A stretch of 64,000 nt of DNA from Lepus europaeus. Its lineage: Eukaryota; Chordata; Mammalia; Lagomorpha; Leporidae. The stretch covers positions 808,501-872,500 of the forward strand of contig NC_084845.1 in the NCBI RefSeq assembly GCF_033115175.1, given 5' to 3'. Shown here piece after piece: positions 45,494 through 57,479 of this stretch (positions are counted from its first letter, which is position 1; every line of letters starts with the position of its first letter). The notes beneath the pieces were generated by a model, which had not been told where the DNA came from, ran no database searches, and saw nothing but the letters and a program-made list of their open reading frames with translations. A program made the translations under genes and the position numbers.

Positions 45494-45910
45494 GAGAGAG
45501 ACCAGGTGGAAATGACAGATGATATAAGGGCATTAAGATGGAAGGAGTGAGAGGGGAAATCCGACGATGAAGCCAGTTTGTGTTTATGGCTGACCCAAGG
45601 GTATGGTCTCCCAAATATATTTTATTCATCAGAACTATGCACAGTAAAGCCTTAAAGTATAAGACAAAGAAAGGGAAAGGGGGGAATTAAAATAATGTTA
45701 CAAATGAATCAGGAGAAAGTAAAAAAAATTTCCTACAGTGTGTTTCAATAAACACATGTGGAATACTTCATGTGTATTTACCATTGTCTCTGTGTCTGAG
45801 ACATATCGTGGGAAAAAACTGACTACAAGCCAATCAGGGGATGAATAGTGCAGCGGTGGGTGTGGGATGTAAAGTAGTAAGTGGAGGCCTGATTGAAAAG
45901 ATTATACTGG

Positions 45911-46231
45911 GTGGTTGGTCTGTGGCGCAGTGGGTTAAAGCTCCAGCCTGCAGCTCCATATCTCATATGGGCGCCGATTTGGGGCCAGGCTGCTCCTCTT
46001 CCGATCCAGCTCTCTGCTGTGGCCTGGGAAAGCAGTAGAAGATGGCCCAATTCTTTGGGCCCCTGCACCCATGTGGGAGACCCAGAAGAAGCTCCTGGCT
46101 CCTGGCTTTGATCAGCGCAGCTCCAGCTCTTGCTGCTAACTGGGGAGTGAGCAAGTGGAATGGAAGACCTCTCTTTCTGTCTCTGCCTCTCTCTGTAACT
46201 GGGTCTTTCAAATAAATAAAATAAATTAAAG
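45911..46231 (+). mobile_element. CSINE with 16-bp TSD
   Basis: GAAAAGATTATACTGG (45895-45910) and GAAAAGATGATACTGG (46232-46247) differ at one base. Inserted in block A. Confidence 0.92.
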
Positions 46232-46640
46232 GAAAAGATGATACTGGACTCAAGACTGAAAGTAGATAAACAAGACAGTAATGTGAATATTTAGGTGGAT
46301 ATGACCAAACATAAGGCACAAGTTGTTCCAACAGAGCCAGGTAGCTGGTGTATATGGAACCAGGAAAATGAGAAGCAGCATGGACAACAAGAGGTTAGAC
46401 AGGCAATGCAGGAGCAACTGCTGGAGGCTCCATAGGATACCATAGGTTACTTTCCTCAGGAAAACATGGACACTGCGGGGCTTAGCCAGATATTATCCTT
46501 TGTGCCTCGTACACTGAGTCACATTGGCTGGTAGGTTGAGAGCTGACTTCCGAAGAAACAAAGGCTGTGCAAGGAAGCCAGGAAGATTCCCACTGCAGAA
46601 ACTCAACTGAAAGAGGGTGGTGGGAGGCAGCCATTCGGGA

Positions 46641-49540
46641 TGAGAGGACTTAGTCCTGCAGATGCTCCGTGCTTTACCGGGCTTCCTCGCCCCCTTACCT
46701 AGCAACCGCTTACTTTTGGGTTCTTTCCTAACATCCCATTTTCTCGGGAATCTGAGGAGTCAGGGTCAAACCTCAGCATGGAAATAGGTAACCCCACCGA
46801 GAGCACTCTGGTTTGCAGTCTCACAACCCAAATCTCACTGTGTTTGACCCTGTCCCCAAACGAGAGAGACTGTCAGTTTCAATGGAACACAGTCAAGTTT
46901 CTCTCAAACTGTTACTTTCTGATCCTTTGGAGAGACTTAGTAACCACTAGGAATTGTTTCTGGCAATTGGTAGGAGAGACAACAGTTTTTCAGAGTTACC
47001 CTGGCTCCCCAAGCAGTCACTCTCATCACTGAAACAGGTGACAGGATAATCACAGCTCTGGAGAGAACCAAGGTTAGAGAATTCTAAATGATCTCTTCTG
47101 GGTCTCGTGGCCTTCCCACAACCCATGCTCTGTCATCACTGGGCCATCCTCCTGGTAAAAGACAGCCTTTTAGGGACCACATCTTCATCTGGGGACAGAA
47201 GCTCCGTAAAAATGTCTCTGTATCAGTCTAGAAAGGGAAGATACCTAGAAACGTTGTGATCCTTGCTTGACAAAGGCAGCACAGGAGTGTTGATAAGCTT
47301 CCAAAGAGGAGGGATGGCTGCTAAGCCATGACCCAGACTTCTCAAGAGCAGCTGCAGGTAAGAAGCTCCTTGTCTGTCTCTGACCTCTCATTTCAGTAGT
47401 GTGATCACCCCTGATGCTGGTTCAGTGTGGAACATGGCAATGAGAAGGTCGTAGGTTTGGGTTTGCAGGCATTTCAGGAGTCATACGCTTATTATTTCCA
47501 TGTGTGTGATAAGGAATCCTAAAACTTGCTAACTCCTCACCTCGTGAGCAGTCACGGGGTAAGAAAGTGATCATTTGTGGAATTTGAAAAATATGTTACT
47601 CTGAGTCTGAGCCCCTGGTATGTTTAAAAGAGACAGTGATTGTTTCTCTCAAAAGAAGAGTGGTCCGTAAAACAATTTTCCCCTCTTGAATGAGAAAAGA
47701 AAAATAGTCTTAAAGAGACAAACAATTTCATCAACACAGATGTCTGTGCAAAAGCATCCAGCATCTTTAACAGGCATTTGATTCTAACATGACCTGTGAT
47801 AGTTTTACTTGGTTTCCAAGTCATGTTTTAATCCATTCTTAACTCCATTTATTTATACCTTAACTCAATTTCTTCATTGAATGTTGCCAATGCCTTCCAG
47901 TCTCCTTTAATCAGTTGATTCAATAAAGTGCTGAGTATGGATGTGTCTGTGTGTGAGAGAGAGAGAGACGGAGACACAGCATCTGTGTATTGCTAGGGAG
48001 AAGAACATATTTAATTTCTCTAGCAGCTAAAGTGGAGTGATGCATATTGGTGTATGTTAATAAAATAATAGGCTGGGAGAAAAATTAATTGCTATGAAGC
48101 CAAATCTGCAGTTTTATAAAAAGGAGAAAAAAACAAGAAGATAAAACTTATGATTGTTCAGTTAACTGGTGAGAAACAGGAACTCTGACACATTTCACTG
48201 ATATTTTGACATATACATATATAATTCAACAAACTGAGTTCATCAAACTGCCCCATGCATGACTATATAGTGTGCTTGGTTTGGCCTGAGCATGAGTTAC
48301 CTGTGATATAGAGTGGTCTGACATTGCTCCTCTGAAGCTGTAAAGTATTTATTTCTTTCAAATTTCCACTGGTGATCTACAGTGCTCAAGAGTTCCACTT
48401 TCCCCCACATCACTATGTGCCACCATCCGACAAGACACATCCTAGGTTACGTCACCTGATCAGATGCTGTCTACTACCCTACCTGGGTTAAGTAATCACA
48501 ACTCCTTCCATTTCTGTAACAATGCAATATGAACTGACATTATTTGCTTCCTTATGTGTTTTACAAAAACACCACAGTTGAGTGCATAAACTTCATGGAA
48601 TATTTTGATAAAGGATAAAGCACAAAATGTCTTGCTCACATTTATTTTTTAAATTATTCTTGAAAAACTCTTTTATAACTTGCCAGTTCATATTCCACTA
48701 GTTATCCAAGTACATAATTTAGCTTAACTAATTCAGATATATTGAGAGCTGATTAGAAATGCGATGATGTTATAGTTGTGTTGTGTAACACTGGAGCTCC
48801 ATCAAAAATGGTCCCAGCCCACGGCACTGTGCCTCTGCCTTTTCATGAATTTTATTAATGCCTTCAGCATTATGCTGTCACTTTCTGGTACTTTGGTGTT
48901 CTAATATCTTATTGCTCTGTATTCTGGTTCTTTTGTCATGATTCAGGCTCTGGAATTTCAGGATGTACTTAAGTGCCTTAAATAAATTTTTTGTGATGAC
49001 TGATATTGAAATCCATGGATATTATGGACTTTGTCTTTTATTTTATTTGACCATCATTAATTCTACTAAAATGTTCATTAATCTTCTACAAAAGAGACTT
49101 GAATTCTGTAGAAATAGAGTCTTTTGATGTTTTTCTTTATAGTATTGTATATTTTAATTTGAATGAGCTGTTATTCTTGGTACATTCTAATGTCTAAGTA
49201 TTTGCTGTGATTGTGGTCATTGTACATTTATGTCCAAATGAAATAAGAGTAATCTTTGGCTTGACCATTTTAATACAGAACTGCACTAAGACTGTATAAT
49301 TTAATGTTTTCATAATGAATTACTCAGTCACTATTCTCCTATAAAATTGTGCATCCATGTTGCAATTTGAATTTCTGATTTTTCATACAAATATGAGACT
49401 GCTCTATGGAATACCTAGGTCAGCAGAGGAGTGTTTGAACAAAGACTATGTAGAAGGATGCCATAACACAACAAGACAAGAAAATGATATATTACCGGAA
49501 CAACATAAATATGGAGGAAAAATGTTATAAAAAGGTCACC
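46641..49540. other. Long intergenic stretch without recognisable gene
   Basis: No V1R, finger or other exon recognised in 2.9 kb. A short (GA)n lies at about 47957-47969. Content is AT-rich from 47.8 kb on. Confidence 0.45.
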
Positions 49541-49542
49541 AC

Positions 49543-49580
49543 AACACACACACATACACACACACACCTACACACACAAG
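49543..49580. repeat. Imperfect (CA)n microsatellite
   Basis: CACACA runs with CATA and CCTA interruptions. Confidence 0.93.
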
Positions 49581-49623
49581 AATAAACATACAACAATCAT
49601 CCAAATGTATCTTAAGAAAATAC

Positions 49624-49982
49624 AGGGGCTGATGCTGTGGCAAACAGGTAAGTCGCCACCTGCAGTGCCGGCATCCCATTTGGGTGCTGGTTCCTGTCCT
49701 GGCTACTCCAAATCTGATCCAATGCTCTGCTAAGGCCTGGTAAAGCAGTAGAAGATGCCCAAAGACCTTGGGCCTCTGCACCTATGTGGGAGACCTGGAA
49801 GAAACTCCTGGCAACTGACATCAGATTGGCACAGCTCCAGCCATGGAGGCCAATTGGAGAGTGAACCAGCAGATGGAAGACCTCTCTCTATCTCTCTCTG
49901 TCTCTCTCTGTCTCTCTCTCTTTGCCTTTACTCCTCTCTCTGTGCCTCTCTGACTGTCAAATAAATAAATCTTGAAAAAAAT
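49624..49982 (+). mobile_element. CSINE, full length
   Basis: GGGGCTGATGCTGTGGC head, CAAATAAATAAATCTTGAAA tail. Confidence 0.92.
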
Positions 49983-50110
49983 TACAAAGAACATATTTTT
50001 CTACCAGGCTATTCTGAGTGGCAAAAAAATGGGTAGAAGTAAGAAATGAACTTAAGCTTCCTCGATGAAATACATTAGCTCCATTTCTTTCCAGGACTTA
50101 CTGGCTTTGC

Positions 50111-51075
50111 GTGAACTACTGCCCTCGTGACTGCATGCCATCCAGGGCTCTGACCATGGGAATCATCTTTGTCTCTCAGACAGGAGTCGGAGTCCTAGGA
50201 AACATCCTGCTCCTTCTCTGCTATGGCTTCGTTTCCTGCACTGGACGAGGGATAAAGCACATGGATTTGATTCTCCATAACCTACTTGTAGCCAACTGCT
50301 TGGTTCTTCTCTCGAGAGGCATTCCTCAGACCATGGCAGCGTTGGGGCTGAAATATTTCATGGGTGATTTTGGATGCAAACTAGTTTTTTATGTTCATAG
50401 AGTGGCCAGAGGGGTGTCTTTGAGTGCTACTTCTCTCTTGAGTGGCTTCCAGGCCATCACAATCAGCCTTAGCAGCCCCCAGTGGATGGAGCTCAAGGTC
50501 AAAGCCCTCAAATCCATTCGACTTTCCATCATCCTCGGCTGGACCCTTCAACTGTTGGTAAATAGTATGGTTCCTATGCATATTACAGCGATTGGGGAGA
50601 GCAATAACTTCACAGAGAAAATAGATTTAGGGTACTGTTCTGGCATAATTATTGACAAAAATATATCTTTATTGTATTCCATGATGTTTTCCTTCATTGA
50701 CGTCTTGCATTTGGTATTAATGATTTGGGCCAGTGGCTGCATGTTGATCATTTTGTACAGACATAAGCAGAAGGTCCTACACATTCACAGCAAAAGCCTC
50801 ACTCCCAAACGCTCCCCGGAGACGAGAGCCACCCACAGCATCCTGATGCTAGTGAGCACATTTTTCTGTTTTTATGCACTGTCTTCCTTCTTTACTTTCT
50901 ATATGTCCCTCTTTGATAAAATCAGCTGAGGTTGGTGAACACCACTGCCCTTATAGCTTCATCTTTCTCCTGTGTTAGCCTCTTTGTGCTCATCAGCAGA
51001 GACCCCCGTGTCTCTAGGCTGTGGTGTACCTGCAGCACAAAGATCAATGATTTTCACAAAAGGGTCAGAGCATGA
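50111..51075 (+). pseudogene. Vomeronasal type-1 receptor pseudogene, one-base lesion
   Basis: V1R-family GPCR frame. It reads well for 272 codons from ATG at 50111; the family-like start is the ATG at 50135, before ALTMGIIFVSQT. TM1 has GN at 30-31, TM2 has LHNLLVANCLV and TM3 has CKLVFYVHRVARGVSLSAT. Cys89 and Cys176 are present, with N-glycosylation sites at Asn166 and Asn184. A stop at 50927-50929 follows KIS. Directly after, the shifted frame encodes the missing TM7 (LVNTTALIA..SLFVLISRDPRV) and runs to a stop at 51073-51075. One base appears lost at the TGA. As it stands the receptor lacks TM7 and should not function. Only one lesion is obvious, so inactivation may be recent. Confidence 0.88.
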
Positions 51076-51538
51076 AAATTCATAATGTTGCATACTGTCC
51101 ATTTATCAGTTCACCCTTTATATTTTATATAGCATTTACATTTGCTAAATCAGTTTGTAGATGGGGTCAAAACCAGATAGACTGGTCGTGATCACAAAAT
51201 TATTTCATTTAGCAGATAGCCAGGCATGGAACAAGGAGGGGCTTCTCACTTATATTTTGCCTACATCAAATAAGGGTGTTTTTCTTCAGTCTTTGTCCTC
51301 ATGTGTCCTTGTCTCCTTAGTACTACATCTCCCCTTGACTATTTGCTTCTTTTAAAATCCTCATTTGAGATATTGTGATAGTAAAGTCTACTCTCAGTTT
51401 TACGTCTTTGATTAAATACCTACAATGAAATCCTAAAGATATAAGACTCCTTCTTTCACTCTGACTCTTTGGGTGGCTAAAAAAGCCCGTGAGTACATAT
51501 ATGATACAGTTTTTTTCCCCAGGTTCGTTGGAGGAATT
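51076..51538. other. Spacer between V1R and RPS7 pseudogenes
   Basis: No feature recognised. Part of duplicated block B. Confidence 0.4.
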
Positions 51539-51539
51539 C

Positions 51540-51985
51540 TAAGTTATTTGGGAATCAAGAAGTCACTATCATTGATTCTATAAGCATGTTAAGTTGTATA
51601 CCCTCAGATAAATTCCAAACAAAATTCCACAAGTCCAACTAGAACATGAATTCTGGAGGAATATTGTAGTGGAAGAATATTGCCTTCATTCCTCAAAGGA
51701 AAGTTATGTGTAAGCCAACTGGAAAAACCCAGAACAAAAATAAGGGAAAATATCCCTGGGACTGCATTCTGTTGACATTTTTGTGAGCAGGGTCTTTCTA
51801 ACTGAGGTCATGGGCAACAGAATTGTGATATAACTGAATGGCAGGTTACTCTGGACAAATCAGAGCAAATTCTGTGCATCACAAGGTTGAAACTTTTTTA
51901 GAAGATCTCAGGCAAAGATGTTAAATTTCATTCCAGAATGCCACTGTGAAAAAAAATTGATAAGTAATATCTCCTATATTTTACA
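51540..51985 (+). pseudogene. RPS7: RPS7 processed pseudogene, copy B (partial)
   Basis: A more diverged relative of the copy at 44418. It shares AGAATATTG..TTCATTCCTCAA, AGCCAACTGGAAAAACC, GGTTGAAACTTTTTTAG and AAAGATGTTAAATTTCATTC in order, together with downstream non-RPS7 flank up to about 52060. The 5' coding part is barely recognisable. It reads as the duplicated sister of copy A. Confidence 0.78.
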
Positions 51986-52111
51986 AAATGTTGACACCAC
52001 TGAAAGCTATTTTTAGGAACGAGTTAATTTACCCGGAAATAGAGGAGGCAGGAATAACTAGAGGAAGCCATGTTTGCCTCATTTTTCTTTTTCTTTTTTT
52101 TGATATTTAAA

Positions 52112-52655
52112 AATTTTTTTTATTTAGTAAATAGAAATTTCCAAAGTACAGTTTATGGATTACAATGGCTTCCCCCCCCCCCCATAACTTCCCTCCCACC
52201 CACAACCATCCCATCTCCCACTCCCTCTCCCATTCCATTCACATCAAGATTCATTTTCAATTCTCTTTATATACAGAAGATCCATTTAGTATATATTAAG
52301 TAAAGATTTCATCAGTTTGCACCCACACAGAAACACAAAGTGTAAAATACTGTTTCAGTACTAGTTATAGCATTACTTCACCTTGGACAACACATTAAGG
52401 ACAGATCCCACATGAGAAGTAAATACACAGTGACTCCTGTTGTTGACTTAACAATTTGACACTCTTGTTTATGGCATCAGTAATCTCCCTAGGCTATAGA
52501 TGAGTTGTCAAGGCTATGGAAGCCTTTTGAGTTCGCCAACTTTGATCTTAATTAGACAGGGTCATAGTCAAAGTGGAAGTTCTCTCCTCCATTCAGAGAA
52601 AGGTACCTCTTTCTTTGATGGCCCTGTTATTTCCACTGGGATCACACTTGCAGAG
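52112..52655 (-). mobile_element. L1 3' end, 5'-truncated, 12-bp TSD
   Basis: TTGATATTTAAA lies at 52100-52111 and 52656-52667. Only about 540 bp of L1 3' UTR are present, in the subtype also seen at 10.25-10.7 kb. A poly-C run of 12 lies at about 52171. Confidence 0.9.
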
Positions 52656-52667
52656 TTGATATTTAAA

Positions 52668-53130
52668 TATCCTAAAGATTGACTGGCAGACGCTTCATTG
52701 ATTAAGGTTTAAGTGTTCTTTTGATCACTGGTCCAATTTTTACTTCCACTCTTGCTTAAATATACCTGTTTAAGTATACGTGTTTAAATAAATACAGTCC
52801 CATCTATCTGTTTCTTATTCATCTGTTGTTTTCAACAGGATGTGGTATGGTTAGTGTTTATATTTATATTTTCAGAGGGAGATGGTCACTGATGTCATCA
52901 TTCTGCTGTCTTAAAAAGTTCTCTGACTTATGTTTGGGGGCTCATTTTGGTTCTCTTGAGTATTTCAGATTTAAAAGTCTAGCTGGAAGGTTTTCAGGAA
53001 CTAATGCTGATCTTTCTTGCCCTGTTACGGGGCAAGTTTTGGAGTAGTTACAGCTACATTATGGGGTAAATCAGAGTTTGCTGGTTTACCTTCTTTGGGG
53101 GGTCTAACATTATTAAATGTCTTAAAAAAA
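52668..53130. other. Unassigned part of the composite element
   Basis: No L1, exon or repeat match recognised. Confidence 0.35.
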
Positions 53131-53135
53131 CTTCA

Positions 53136-53452
53136 GGGACTGGTGTAGTGGGTTGGCCCGCCATCTGCAGTACGTGGGTGCCAGCTGGAGACCTGGTTGC
53201 TCCCCTTCTAATCCTTCTCCCTGTTAGTGAGCCTGGGAAAGTAGCAGAGGGTGGCTCAGGAGCTTGGGCCCCTATACTCATGGGGGAGGCCCAGAAAAGG
53301 CTCCTGACTCCTGACTTTGGCCTGGCTTAGCCCTGGCTGTTGTGGCCATTTGGGGAGTAAATCAGTGGATGGAAGATCTCTTTCTCTCTTTCTCTCCCTC
53401 TCTCTCTCTAATTCTTTCAAATAGGTAAATAAATAATTCTTAAAAAATCTTT
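53136..53452 (+). mobile_element. CSINE, diverged
   Basis: GGGACTGGTGTAGTGGGTTG head, TTCAAATAGGTAAATAAATA tail. Confidence 0.85.
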
Positions 53453-53455
53453 AAA

Positions 53456-54442
53456 AATAAATATCTTAAAAAGCTGTTTATTATCAAATGTTCCTGCATT
53501 CAGTCCTGCATCATAAGTGTTATTTAGAATCCTCAATCAAATTCCAGGTCCTCTGTGAATAAATGTGGATGTAGCCATGGAATGTGTTTAGGATCTAGGG
53601 ATATCTTCCTGGTAAGAATGACACAGAAAAATAATAAGAAAAAATACTATATATTTTTAATCTACTTTTATATCTAATGTACCACTTTTGGAGGCTTATC
53701 AAAGGAAAGAGAATAGTCAGCATTTCTGTAAGTATAACTCTTTTGGAAATTATGTCACCCAAGATCTATTTCTTATGCTCCAGACTTTCAGTATTAGTTA
53801 ATGAGACCCACATGGAGTAGACATTGAGGTTTTTTATCAGGAAAAGAAGATAAACCAAGAGTTTACCAGGTAACTTAGAGATGTAGCCATATATTTGGGA
53901 TCTTTTATTAACAACTCATTTTAGGCATATAGTTATTTTCAGAAATCATCTTTTAAGGTTGATGTGAAAGTTCTAAGAAAATAGTGTGGCTCTAGCTCAA
54001 TCTGGTTGCCACAGCTTCAGAATTTATTTCCCACAATTTTATTTATATTTATATATGTCATTATTAACCAAATAATTAAAATGTTAGCTAAAAAGAAATA
54101 AAGACTTTTCCTAAAAACATTAGTGAAAAAATAAAATTTAATATCATATGAATAAATATTTATTTTTTCCCTATGAGACTGGATATAGAATAAAATTATA
54201 AAAATGAAGAATATGCTGAGTATACTCATTGCTCATATTTTAAAAATTATAAAGTAGTTCACAAAATCTACCATTTTATTAACAGAAAAATAAATTAGTT
54301 TTAAATGCAAAGATTTATTGTAAAACATGTAGGAGTTTTTTCTTATTGTTCAATTCAATGTATTAAATATGATGGAACAATGACAATGACAATTTCTAGA
54401 CTAAGAAAATATATGTATCTCAACATATGAGTAAATATAAGA
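53456..54442. other. AT-rich, unassigned part of the composite element
   Basis: No ORF2 or other coding trace on either strand. Confidence 0.4.
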
Positions 54443-54454
54443 ATTTTTCTTTTT

Positions 54455-54905
54455 TTTAACTTTTATTTAATGAATATAAATTTCCAGTGTACAGCTTATG
54501 GATTACAATGGCTTCCCCCTCCCATAACTTCCCTCCCACCCGCAACCCTCCCCTCTCCTGCTCCCTCTCCCCTTCCAATTGATCAAGATTAATTTTCAAT
54601 TCTCTTTATATACAGAAGATCAGTTTAGTATAAAGATTTCAACAGTTTGCACCCACATAGAAACACAAAGTGAAACATACTGTTTGAGTACTAGTTATAG
54701 CATTAAATCACAATGTACAGCACATTAAGGACAGAGATCCCACATGAGGAGCAAGTGCACAGTGGCTCCTGTTGTTGACCCAACAAATTGATACTCTAGT
54801 TTATGTCGCCAGTAACCACCCTAGGCTGTCATCATGAGTTGCCAAGGCTATGGAAGCCTTCTAAGTTTGCCGACTCTGATCATATTTAGACAAGGTCATA
54901 AAAGA
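54455..54905 (-). mobile_element. L1 3' UTR segment
   Basis: Matches the distal 3' UTR module of the L1 at 9.83 kb and ends in poly-A (T8 at about 54450). Similarity stops near GACAAGGTCAT. I found no separate TSD for it, so it may be the true 3' UTR of the composite unit or an older insertion. Confidence 0.75.
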
Positions 54906-57479
54906 CAGAGTGAGGATCGTAACCAATGTTCGTAAGAGTGGCATTTACCAGGTTTGAACAATTATACAACATTAAGTGGGGAAGAGGACCATCAGTACAC
55001 ACAGGTTGGGAGTAGAGCCATTGGTGGTAGAGGTTATGATTACAAAGGAATGAGGCCCAAGTATGCTAGACAGGGTCTAGAACAAAGGACAGAGTCATTA
55101 TTAGAGGAGCTAAGAAAGGTGCTGTCTAAGCTACAATTAAGTTTTCTGATTGAGAGGGAAATCGAACCTGATAGAAGGGGCTTGATAATAATCTGGTGGG
55201 CTTTAGGCCTTGTAAGTTAAGAGGCCCAGACCTACCTATCTCTTTACATGGGGTATATCCTAAGGGAGGTGTGAACCTCCTAGGGGAAGGCACTCTGTTG
55301 AATTTCATTACTTGGCTGGGCTGGGAGGAGAGCTGGCCAGGTAAAGGCAGGGGGCATCTCTAACAAGAAATTTACAGTTCTGCCTGCAATGTTGCTGACC
55401 TTACTTGACCATACACTCAGCTGCAGTGGTCACTTTGGAAGTTGGGCTGAGTGAAGGGCTTTTCAGCTTAGAGCCAATAAGATCTGTGGCTCTGACCTGG
55501 GCATCCTTCGACTCCAGGGCAGGTCCATTTCCAGTGATCCAACTCTTGGCAGCGCTGCCAGGGCTCTTCACAAGCTGACTTCTGCTGAAGCCCAGGCTTA
55601 CCACATTGAAAGCCACTGCAGTGGACTGGCCTGTTGGATCTCCTTGAGAGCAGATCACTGTACAGATCAGCCATTAATAGGCCTGCCACCCATTGCTTCT
55701 GATGCCGAGCTTTCTTTTCCTCCTGGTTTGTGTTAAAGCAGACCAGAGGATGCTAGTCAAGGGAGTGCCCAAGTCCCATCTCTAATCTTCGGTGGCCTGA
55801 ACTACAAGTCTATAGTCACAGGCATGTTCTGTAGTAGTTTTTCTAAGGTAGACAATGCCCATGAGGAAAATTATATTCTCACTTTAAAACTTTCTTTCCC
55901 TTTGGTCTGAAAGGGAGGTTTTTTCTACTTACTGTATACTTCGCTGATGGCGAAGTGAATCTAGCTATGAGATTATTATTTAAGTTCTTATTTTGGCTAT
56001 GCTATTACAGAAAAATATTAGCCATCTCTTTTATAAGGTCTAGAGATTAAATTGTGCGTCCTACAGATTCCTTCATAATAGAATTAGTTTCCTACCTTGA
56101 AGAGAATAGAGAAATGAAAGAACAAGTTGGGCTTAGAATAGAGAAATGAGGGAGCAAGTCCTAGATCGCTTGCTGACAGTAGCAATATCACATGAATATT
56201 TAGCAAACAGTTTCAACCATTAGATAACAAGTTAAGAAAACATTTACCAGAAGGTCCCATGCCTTCTATAAATTTTAAGAATCATGTATTTGAAAACACC
56301 TCTTAAATATCTAACTTGGTGTAGTTTGTTTAGCCAGTAAACTTAAGCACAACCATCTAAAATGTTTTTAGTTTCTTTCTACCAACACATTTAAAACATA
56401 TGATACACAGATTCAGGTCACACAAATTAAAATGTATCTTTGATTGATTTTAGCAGCTTAAATTTATGGACAATCTTATGTATAAGCCATTTAAAATAAA
56501 ACTCTTAATAAAATTTCCCCATGTGGACATACAATATGTACACACATATAACATAACATAATAGACCAATATAGCAATTTTAATAATAGCTTTTAAAATC
56601 TTTAACTCTTTTTGTAGATTGCCAATTGATTTGAATTGCTTTTTGGTTTTAGTAATCTCAGTTCACCATACTTTCTCTCAGTTGGTACTGTTAATACATT
56701 ATTGGCTTCATCTGTTTACAGAGCCATCCCAAAGTACTGACTACAGTAGAAGTGGCTGGAAAAAGTCCATAGGAACCTATAGGAGGACAGCTAAACACAG
56801 AGCCAACAATGCTTTAGTTTTATGAGCAGCAAATCATTTACAACTGTGGATGATAAAAGACTTTAAGTCGCCATGTTTAAAATTAGAAACTCATCAACCA
56901 ACAAGAGGCACTTGCTTACTTCACAGTATTTTTGAAAGCACCTGTAGGATTTTACAATTATTTAACCCTTTAGGCCTCTGGGGCTTTCTCATTAATATAA
57001 CTATCATGTCTAGTAACACAAGATCATTAGACTTTTTAATTCTCCAACATTTGTATTAATAGCATTTTCCATTATAGAAACTTAAAGTCTGGTACCACAT
57101 CACATCTTGACAGTACTTCTAATATTTTGAATGCCTGTCCACTCTGCCTGTCAAAAATAAAAAAAAAAAGAATGCCAAGAAGGCTCAAAATCCAAAATAT
57201 CTGGTTGAAATAAGATTCCTTAAAATCATGACATAACATAGACCAAATTTGATCATTGTTACAAGGTGATTATTCAAATCTTTGAAAATAAGCACATATT
57301 TAAATAACCTATAGCTCTGAATAAAAATTCAGCTGTTTTTGAACAATTAGAATTTAACAGACATCAAGAGAACATAATAGATTACTTTAACACATTGCTT
57401 TAACATAGCATCAGAGTTTAATTCTATGTCAAAGAGAAATTGAGCTTCCTGTGATCTTTTGCTGTGAGGTTTCCTTCCT
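54906..57479 (-). other. Non-L1 sequence in the place of ORF2
   Basis: About 2.5 kb between ORF1 and the L1 3' UTR. At 55689-55470 on the minus strand there are two degenerate CCHC-like knuckles: FQCGKPG followed by a Cys, and CQELDHWKWTC with CX4HX4C spacing intact. This suggests retroviral Gag nucleocapsid ancestry. An 88-codon open frame on the other strand (54954-55220) has no recognised family. The remainder is AT-rich and unassigned. Confidence 0.35.
57136..57169 (+). mobile_element. 34-bp CSINE tail insertion with TSD
   Basis: TGTCCACTCTGCCTGTC (the last 17 bp of a CSINE) plus an A-tail. GAATGCC at 57129-57135 and 57170-57176 is the TSD. An extreme 5' truncation. Confidence 0.8.

Larger units (their letters stand above)
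43880..46640 (+). repeat. Duplicated segment, block A
   Basis: Holds an RPS7 retropseudogene followed by about 1.1 kb resembling 59.75-60.77 kb in the same order, with CSINEs at 45136 and 45911. The relation to block B extends past the RPS7 3' end (GTTGATATCAC..GAAAGCTATT..GTTAATTTA), so the pseudogene was duplicated with its flank and was not inserted twice. Confidence 0.6.
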
